From positions 310,001 to 374,000 of the forward strand of contig NZ_SMCR01000001.1 of assembly GCF_004343195.1 (NCBI RefSeq): 64,000 bases of DNA, in the 5' to 3' direction. This stretch comes from Biostraticola tofi (lineage in GTDB: Bacteria; Pseudomonadota; Gammaproteobacteria; Enterobacterales; Enterobacteriaceae). Under the pieces are notes generated by a model that worked only from the letters and a program-made list of their open reading frames with translations, had not been told where the DNA came from and did not search any database. Each line of letters begins with the position of its first letter. Position 1 is the first letter of the stretch. Made by a program: the position numbers and the translations under genes. Shown here one piece after another: positions 59,013-64,000 of the stretch.

Positions 59013-59156
59013 CTACCATGGCATCCATTTTGTCACCCGGCATACTCCTGCGAAAAAATCGCCGCCCTGATCACAAAAACTATTGAGTGCCGATAGCCAT
59101 AGTATCAGACAAAGCGAGAGTATGACGACTATTGATAGAGTTAGACTTTTTTTCAA
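59013..59156 (-). CDS. mgrB: PhoQ inhibitor MgrB
   Basis: Single-pass inner-membrane peptide that binds PhoQ and damps PhoPQ signalling; its loss gives polymyxin resistance in relatives. The 47 residues equal the E. coli length: KKSLTLSIVVILSLCLILW (membrane helix), then the periplasmic part with SFCDQGGDFFAGVCRV, holding the two required cysteines, and the terminal PW. The start codon is TTG at 59156, with AGGA seven bases upstream; no ATG or GTG exists in a usable place. Followed by yebO. Confidence 0.9.
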   Translation of the reverse strand: MKKSLTLSIVVILSLCLILWLSALNSFCDQGGDFFAGVCRVTKWMPW

Positions 59157-59185
59157 AACACTGTCCTGTTCTTACCGGTTGCATA

Positions 59186-59220
59186 ATAGTAAGCAGTCAA
59201 ACTTAAACAAAGGTTAACTG
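59186..59220 (-). promoter_or_regulatory. Candidate PhoP-dependent mgrB promoter
   Basis: Reading the minus strand: CAGTTA-N5-TGTTTA (59220-59204), 12 bases, then TACTAT (59191-59186) as the -10 box. The second half-site is a perfect PhoP half-box (TGTTTA), the first is weak (3 of 6), and the distance to -10 is that of class PhoP-box promoters replacing a -35. E. coli mgrB is PhoP-activated. Confidence 0.55.
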
Positions 59221-59322
59221 CATAGCAATTAGTTGCTTTAGCAATAATGATTCAATGACATTATGCTACACACTCCGATATGACGGCCGGGTAAGAACAG
59301 CTGCGCCTGAGAATGGCCTGAG

Positions 59323-59565
59323 TTACGAGGAATGATTGAATTTCAGATCTATCAATGCAATGGCTTTCTCAATCGCCCGCCGGGTGATCGGGTCCTGTGC
59401 CGCGGGATGGGTTGCGAAATCGATGGCTTTAAGCTGGTGGGACATTTTATCGCGCACTTCCACCGGGGCAATAACATCAATAACGTCCAGGATCTGTTTG
59501 ATGACCAACTGACAGGCAACCAGGTCGGAAACCAGTTCCTGGTTTTCCGAAAATGAAACCGACAT
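59323..59565 (-). CDS. DUF2594-like (YecF-like) small protein
   Basis: An 80-residue soluble protein. [20 protein letters not shown], then helical segments with [19 protein letters not shown] and [13 protein letters not shown], resemble the DUF2594/YecF group. The ATG at 59565 has a clear AAGGAAAAG site; the much longer open frame upstream overlaps kdgR and is not real. It lies 77 bases after kdgR on the same strand, between it and mgrB. Function unknown; family call is moderate. Confidence 0.75.
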   Translation of the reverse strand: MSVSFSENQELVSDLVACQLVIKQILDVIDVIAPVEVRDKMSHQLKAIDFATHPAAQDPITRRAIEKAIALIDLKFNHSS

Positions 59566-59641
59566 ATTCTTTTCCTTTTCTTTATTCGGTACCTGACGGA
59601 GGCAGGACAGCAAGCCCCGCTCCGGCATGAAACGGCATCCG

Positions 59642-60433
59642 TCAGAACGGATACTCTTGATAGCCAATCTGGCGAGAGATGGTACGCGCCGCATCGTGCA
59701 GCATACTGACATAATCGTTCTTGCTGCCTTCGGAAAAGCGTATGGTCGGGAAGGAAATGCTCAGGCCTGCGATCACTACGCCAAAACGATCGAAGATCGG
59801 TACGGCGATGCAGCGCAGCCCTTCTTCCTGCTCTTCATTGTCTTCACCAAAGCCTTGCTGTTTTACCCGCGCCAGCTCGGGCATCAGGGTATCTACGTCT
59901 GCTGCGGTACGGGAGGTACTGCGGGTGAATACCACTTCAGACAGGATCTCGCGCACTTCGTTGCTTTCGCGCCAGGCCAGCAATACCTTGCCGATAGCAG
60001 TACTGTAAAGAGGGTTGCGGCGCCCGACACGAGAGTGCATCCGCAGGTTGTACATTGAATCAATCTTATGGATATAGACGATACTGTCTTCATCTAGCGA
60101 GCCCAGATGAATGGTTTCACGCGTCAGGTCGGACAGCACCCGCATCTGAATATCGGCAATACGGATAAGATCGACGTTCTGCAATGCCTTGGCACCGAGT
60201 TCAAACAGTTTGAGCGTCAGGGAATATTTTTCAGACTCGCCTTCCTGAGCGACATATCCCAGGGACTTCATTGTTTGTAAAAAGCGATACACCGTGCTTT
60301 TGGACATCATCACACGCTGAGACAGCTCGGTGATGCCGATTTCGCGCTCTTCGCCCAACGCCTGCAGAATGCCAAAAACCTTAAGTACCGACGAAACTGA
60401 ATCGGGTTGCCTGTCTAAGTCTGCTATCGCCAT
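59642..60433 (-). CDS. kdgR: IclR-family regulator KdgR
   Basis: Repressor of pectin and hexuronate catabolism, released by 2-keto-3-deoxygluconate. 263 residues: winged HTH at about 15-75 ([20 protein letters not shown]) and an IclR effector domain with [19 protein letters not shown] and [15 protein letters not shown]. It matches the Erwinia/E. coli KdgR. Divergent from yebQ; no clear KdgR box was found in the 216-base spacer. Confidence 0.95.
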   Translation of the reverse strand: MAIADLDRQPDSVSSVLKVFGILQALGEEREIGITELSQRVMMSKSTVYRFLQTMKSLGYVAQEGESEKYSLTLKLFELGAKALQNVDLIRIADIQMRVLSDLTRETIHLGSLDEDSIVYIHKIDSMYNLRMHSRVGRRNPLYSTAIGKVLLAWRESNEVREILSEVVFTRSTSRTAADVDTLMPELARVKQQGFGEDNEEQEEGLRCIAVPIFDRFGVVIAGLSISFPTIRFSEGSKNDYVSMLHDAARTISRQIGYQEYPF

Positions 60434-60649
60434 TATGTGTTATTTCCTGAGTCGCGCGATGTTTTAAAAAATTCAGAACATGATTTTTAGTATAATGTTA
60501 ACGCCATATTCATTGCAATCCTAACACCACTAATAACCGCACCCCCAGCGGGGATAACGCGATTATTTAGTTGTTACGTTTATTTGATTATCTGCCCATG
60601 CTAATACTAATGTGGGCACATTTAATTTAGGTAATAGCGCACTTTGACC

Positions 60650-62023
60650 ATGTTGACTTCCTATGCCGATGGCATCCCCACCCCCCGGCGTTACGGCGCC
60701 ATCCTGACCATTATTCTCAGCATCTCGATAGCCGTTCTGGATGGGGCGATCGCCAATGTAGCGCTTCCGACCATTGCCCGCGAGCTGCAGGCAAGTCCGG
60801 CCGCCTCTATCTGGGTGGTCAATGCCTATCAGCTATCGATTATCATGACGCTGCTTTCCTTCGCCAGCCTGGGGGATATCTATGGCTATCGCCGGGTCTA
60901 CCAGTGCGGGCTGGCGCTGTTCAGCCTCATGTCGCTGGCCTGCGCCTTATCTGACAGTCTGTGGATGCTTATCGGCGCCAGGATATTGCAGGGACTGGGC
61001 GCGGCGGCTGTTATGAGTATCAATACCGCCCTCATCAGAATTATTTATCCGCAGTCCAAACTCGGCAGGGGTATTGCGTTGAACACGCTAGTGGTCGCCG
61101 TCTCCACGGCCGCCGGCCCGACCATCGCCGCCGCTATCCTATCGGTGGCATCGTGGCAGTGGCTGTTCGCGGTCAATGTCCCCATCGGCGCGGTGGCTTT
61201 GTTTTTGGGACACCGTTTTTTACCCGCTAATAATCAGAAAAATGGCGGCCAGCAATTCAATATCTTCAGTGCCCTGATGAACGCGCTTACCTTTGGGCTG
61301 CTGCTGCTCGGCCTGGGGGGATTCGCACAGGGAGTGGATGTCGGCTGGGTTCTGCTGGATCTCATCCTGGCGCTGCTGGCTTTAGGGATATACGTACGTC
61401 ATCAATTGAATCAGCCCTGGCCGCTGCTGCCGGTGGACTTACTTAAACTGCCGTTATTTTCACTGTCCATCGGCACCTCCATCTGCTCTTTCAGCGCCCA
61501 GATGCTGGCGATGGTGTCACTGCCGTTCTATTTGCAGACCGTTCTGGGCCGGGACGAGGTTGCCACCGGGCTGCTGCTCACACCCTGGCCGCTGGCCACT
61601 ATGTTGTTCGCCATGCTGGCAGGCAGATTGATCGGGCGGGTAAACGGTGGCTTGCTGGGCGCCGTGGGATTGAGTTTTTTTGCGCTGGGTCTGTTTTCCC
61701 TGGCATGGCTGCCGGCAGCCCCCGACGACGGACAGATCATCTGGCGCATGATGCTGTGCGGCGCCGGCTTCGGCCTGTTTCAGTCGCCGAACAACCATAT
61801 CATCATTACTGCCGCTCCCCGTCACCGCAGCGGCGGCGCCAGCGGCATGCTCAGCACCGCCAGATTGTTTGGGCAGACGCTGGGCGCAGCACTGGTGGCG
61901 ATGATGTTTAATCTGTTTGGTGATACCGGCACCCATGCAGCGCTGTTGCTGGCCGGAGGGTTTGCCGCTGCCGCTGCCCTGGTGAGCGCATTGCGCATTA
62001 GCCAGCGCAATCAGGCAGGTTAG
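60650..62023 (+). CDS. yebQ: MFS transporter YebQ (DHA2 family)
   Basis: Putative 14-helix drug/proton antiporter in the inner membrane, 457 residues. Family marks: SISIAVLDGAIANVALPTIA at the N-terminus, SIWVVNAYQLSIIMTLLSFA, LGDIYGYRRVYQCGL, RILQGLGAAAVMSINTALIR and GFGLFQSPNNHIIITAAPRH. The ATG at 60650 is two codons after a TTG that could also start; neither has a strong ribosome site. Divergent from kdgR, as in E. coli. Substrate unknown. Confidence 0.92.
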   Translation: MLTSYADGIPTPRRYGAILTIILSISIAVLDGAIANVALPTIARELQASPAASIWVVNAYQLSIIMTLLSFASLGDIYGYRRVYQCGLALFSLMSLACALSDSLWMLIGARILQGLGAAAVMSINTALIRIIYPQSKLGRGIALNTLVVAVSTAAGPTIAAAILSVASWQWLFAVNVPIGAVALFLGHRFLPANNQKNGGQQFNIFSALMNALTFGLLLLGLGGFAQGVDVGWVLLDLILALLALGIYVRHQLNQPWPLLPVDLLKLPLFSLSIGTSICSFSAQMLAMVSLPFYLQTVLGRDEVATGLLLTPWPLATMLFAMLAGRLIGRVNGGLLGAVGLSFFALGLFSLAWLPAAPDDGQIIWRMMLCGAGFGLFQSPNNHIIITAAPRHRSGGASGMLSTARLFGQTLGAALVAMMFNLFGDTGTHAALLLAGGFAAAAALVSALRISQRNQAG

Positions 62024-62048
62024 CCTGCCCGGCTACGGAAGAAAGAGT

Positions 62049-62075
62049 GGCAGTTCGACGTTGAATCGAACTGCC
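62049..62075. terminator. Bidirectional hairpin between yebQ and htpX
   Basis: GGCAGTTCGA / TCGAACTGCC, 7-base loop, with CTTTCATT after it on the plus strand and CACTCTTTC on the minus strand; it separates convergent yebQ and htpX. Confidence 0.65.
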
Positions 62076-62131
62076 CTTTCATTAACAACCGACAACGACC
62101 GACCTACCCTATCCACTGTGACCGGCTGTAA

Positions 62132-63013
62132 TTATTTCAGATACTCACCAGATCGCAGCGCTTCGATACGCTTGTCCAGCGGCGGGTGGGACATGAACAG
62201 TTCGCTGATCCCCGTTTTCTTGCCATTGATGCAAAAGGCCAGCAGGCTTCCCTCTTCTTGCGGTTCATGACTGGTTTTCAGCCGCTGCAGGGCGGCAATC
62301 ATTTTCTCTTTACCCACCAGCCGGGCTGAACCGGCGTCGGCATGAAACTCGCGATGGCGCGAGAACCACAGGGTGATGATGCTGGCCAGTACGCCAAACA
62401 CCAGCTCAAGCACCATGGACACCGCAAAATAAATCAGCGGATTGCCGTTACCGCTTTCGCCTTCATCTCGGTTGGACGACATGAAGCCAGCGGCAATCTG
62501 CGCCAGGATACGTGAAATGAAGATAACAAAGGTGTTTACCACACCCTGAATCAGGGTCATGGTGACCATATCGCCATTAGCCACATGGCTGACTTCATGG
62601 GCGATCACCGCCTCAGCCTCATCCCGGCTCATGTTGGCCAGTAGACCGCTGCTCACCGCTACCAGTGAAGCATCGCGCCGAGCCCCGGTCGCAAAGGCAT
62701 TGATATCCGGCGCATGATAGATAGCCACCTGCGGCATGACAATCCCCGCCTGTTCGGACTGGCGGCGGACAATGTCAAGCAGCCAACGCTCGGTTTCGTT
62801 ACGCGGTTGTTGGATCACTTCGCCGCCAACTGATCGCAGCGCCATCGATTTTGACATGAGCAACGAAACAAAGGCGCCGCCAAAACCGAATAAACCGGCC
62901 ATAATCAATAACCCGGTGGCACTTGAACCCTGAATTCCCGTCAGGCTCAGCACCAGACCGAAAACCAGCATCACCGCCAGGTTAGTGAGTAAAAAGAGAG
63001 CGATACGCATCAT
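62132..63013 (-). CDS. htpX: Membrane zinc metalloprotease HtpX
   Basis: Inner-membrane protease that degrades misfolded membrane proteins alongside FtsH. 293 residues: two helices at the N-terminus (about 4-24, 34-54), the zinc motif [19 protein letters not shown] near residue 140, two more helices (about 155-175 and 195-215), and the third ligand region [18 protein letters not shown] precedes the ATG. A sigma-32-like promoter lies about 50 bases upstream, fitting its heat-shock role in E. coli. Confidence 0.96.
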   Translation of the reverse strand: MMRIALFLLTNLAVMLVFGLVLSLTGIQGSSATGLLIMAGLFGFGGAFVSLLMSKSMALRSVGGEVIQQPRNETERWLLDIVRRQSEQAGIVMPQVAIYHAPDINAFATGARRDASLVAVSSGLLANMSRDEAEAVIAHEVSHVANGDMVTMTLIQGVVNTFVIFISRILAQIAAGFMSSNRDEGESGNGNPLIYFAVSMVLELVFGVLASIITLWFSRHREFHADAGSARLVGKEKMIAALQRLKTSHEPQEEGSLLAFCINGKKTGISELFMSHPPLDKRIEALRSGEYLK

Positions 63014-63062
63014 AGTTTGTCTGGTTCCTCAAAATAGTCGCGCTTATTGCGCTATGAAGATC

Positions 63063-63088
63063 GTATGGGTATCCGGCGCGTTTTCAAG
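63063..63088 (-). promoter_or_regulatory. Sigma-32-like promoter of htpX
   Basis: On the minus strand CTTGAAA (63088-63082) and CCCATAC (63069-63063) are separated by 12 bases, close to the sigma-32 pattern CTTGAAA-N11-16-CCCATnT. It lies 50 bases upstream of htpX, a known sigma-32 target. Confidence 0.6.
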
Positions 63089-63192
63089 GTGTGAAGCCGC
63101 TTAAGTGGCTAAATAAAGCTAACTTTACACTTCTAGAGGAGAGTGGCACCGACCAGGGCATACCCAGGCTGACGCGACGTGGGGAACATAAT

Positions 63193-63222
63193 GACAAAGG
63201 CGTCCTATTGGACGCCTTTGTC
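63193..63222 (-). terminator. prc terminator hairpin
   Basis: A perfect 13-bp stem (GACAAAGGCGTCC / GGACGCCTTTGTC) with a 4-base loop, 41 bases after the prc stop codon. No long T-run, but the symmetry is strong. Confidence 0.7.
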
Positions 63223-63263
63223 GTCTGACCGCGTTATGCATCAAGCCCGCAGGGGCCTGAATT

Positions 63264-64000
63264 TCATTGAGCGGCTGTGGCAGGTTTGGCCACTTTGCTC
63301 AGGGCCTTGGACAAGTCCAGCGCAATGTTGACTGCTTCATCGAGGTAGGCATCCGGCTCATGGAAATCCTTGGGAATGGCATCCAGCGTTTTTACCGGTT
63401 TCTTACCTGCTCGGGTTAAGCGCTCATTGGTACGCTTGAGCCGGACGGCGTCATCTTCGTGACTTTCCTTTTCCCGCTGCGCCAGGTTAAGCGTGACCGT
63501 ATTGCGCTTATCTTTCAAGGCATGGTAACGGGCAATATCCTCAGCGATATACTGAAACTCGGGATCCTTGGCAATACGCGCATTATAAGCATTCAGCAGC
63601 GAAGCCGAGAAAGGTTTCAAATCACCGCTCTTGATAAAGGTGGCCGCATTGATACTGTCCCAGGGCAGCGCGTTATCTTCGAACTTCTCGCCGGTTTCGA
63701 TGGTTTCATTGCCGGTAGGCATAATGATGTCAGGTACTACGCCTTTGCGCTGGGTACTGCCCCCATTGACCCGGTAGAACTTCTGAATGGTGTACTGGAT
63801 AGATCCTAGCGCCGGCCATTCGGGACGCAGCATCTGATCATATATCCGGTTGAGCGACCGATACTGCTGCACCGTGCCTTTGCCGAATGTCGGTTCCCCT
63901 ACTATCAGCGCCCGGCCATAGTCCTGCATGGCGGCGGCGAATATTTCAGATGCCGAGGCGCTGAACCTATCGACCAGTACCACCAGCGGGCCTTTATAGT
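63264..64000 (-). CDS. prc: Tail-specific protease Prc (Tsp), C-terminal part
   Basis: Periplasmic S41 peptidase that degrades SsrA-tagged and other proteins by their C-termini and processes FtsI (PBP3). Only the last 245 residues are in the window. The nucleophile serine is in [18 protein letters not shown] and the catalytic lysine in [15 protein letters not shown], followed by [19 protein letters not shown] and the helical C-terminal domain. The N-terminal part with PDZ domain lies beyond the right edge. Its neighbour htpX on the same strand is conserved. Confidence 0.95.
   Translation of the reverse strand, partial: YKGPLVVLVDRFSASASEIFAAAMQDYGRALIVGEPTFGKGTVQQYRSLNRIYDQMLRPEWPALGSIQYTIQKFYRVNGGSTQRKGVVPDIIMPTGNETIETGEKFEDNALPWDSINAATFIKSGDLKPFSASLLNAYNARIAKDPEFQYIAEDIARYHALKDKRNTVTLNLAQREKESHEDDAVRLKRTNERLTRAGKKPVKTLDAIPKDFHEPDAYLDEAVNIALDLSKALSKVAKPATAAQ

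Overview
This window is core chromosome of an enterobacterium. Nearly every gene is a close match to a known Escherichia coli / Salmonella / Yersinia family, in several conserved order blocks: galU-rssB-ychJ-purU-tRNA-Tyr; topB-ydjA-sppA-ansA; yeaC-msrB-gapA-yeaD-yeaE-mipA-yeaG-yeaH; cvrA-dadX-dadA-ycgB-fadR-dsbB; ycgN-ycgM-ycgL-minCDE-rnd-fadD; tsaB-yoaA-yoaB-yoaH-pabB-nudL-sdaA-yoaE-manXYZ-yobD-rlmA; cspC-yobF, yebO-mgrB-kdgR-yebQ-htpX-prc. The chaining of blocks that are apart in E. coli, plus a few decayed loci, suggests a Sodalis/Pectobacterium/Yersinia-side lineage (inference; no 16S or marker comparison was possible). I see no insertion sequence, prophage, CRISPR array or plasmid feature.

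Layout. 1-5 kb: UDP-glucose synthesis (partial galU), RpoS turnover (rssB), formyl-THF hydrolase (purU), one tRNA-Tyr with a stringent-type promoter and tandem repeats carrying its 3' end, exonuclease III and a Nudix hydrolase. 5-13 kb: topoisomerase III, nitroreductase, signal peptide peptidase, asparaginase I, MsrB and GAPDH. 13-24 kb: sugar epimerase, aldo-keto reductase, MipA, the YeaG kinase/YeaH pair behind a sigma-54-type promoter, a globin-coupled diguanylate cyclase, a K+/H+ antiporter and a divergent MarR/MFS pair. 25-36 kb: D-amino acid catabolism (dadAX), YcgB, FadR, DsbB, a broken lytic transglycosylase, and the Min system. 36-45 kb: RNase D, FadD, lipoprotein, TsaB, YoaA helicase, PabB, NudL. 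45-53 kb: serine deaminase, TerC/CBS membrane protein, mannose PTS, and an apparent orphan manganese-riboswitch leader where mntP would be expected. 53-64 kb: RlmA, a second FtsI-type transpeptidase, a laccase-domain protein, CspC/YobF, a metallo-hydrolase, MgrB, KdgR, YebQ, HtpX and partial Prc.

Functional links: yeaGH and ycgB, which belong to one conserved stress module, lie within about 9 kb here; fadR and fadD are both present; dadA, dadX and sdaA cover alanine/serine catabolism; mgrB, htpX and prc are envelope quality-control genes. Three very small genes (mgrB with a TTG start, yobF, and an 80-residue DUF2594-like gene) were placed by translating short intervals.

I did not find a new multi-gene system. 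The points most worth checking are the (TCATGCAG)10 tract in the loop of the minE/rnd terminator, the riboswitch fossil at about 52.7 kb, the tRNA-tail repeats, the amber-interrupted transglycosylase, and the second PBP3 with an SSD instead of SSN motif.
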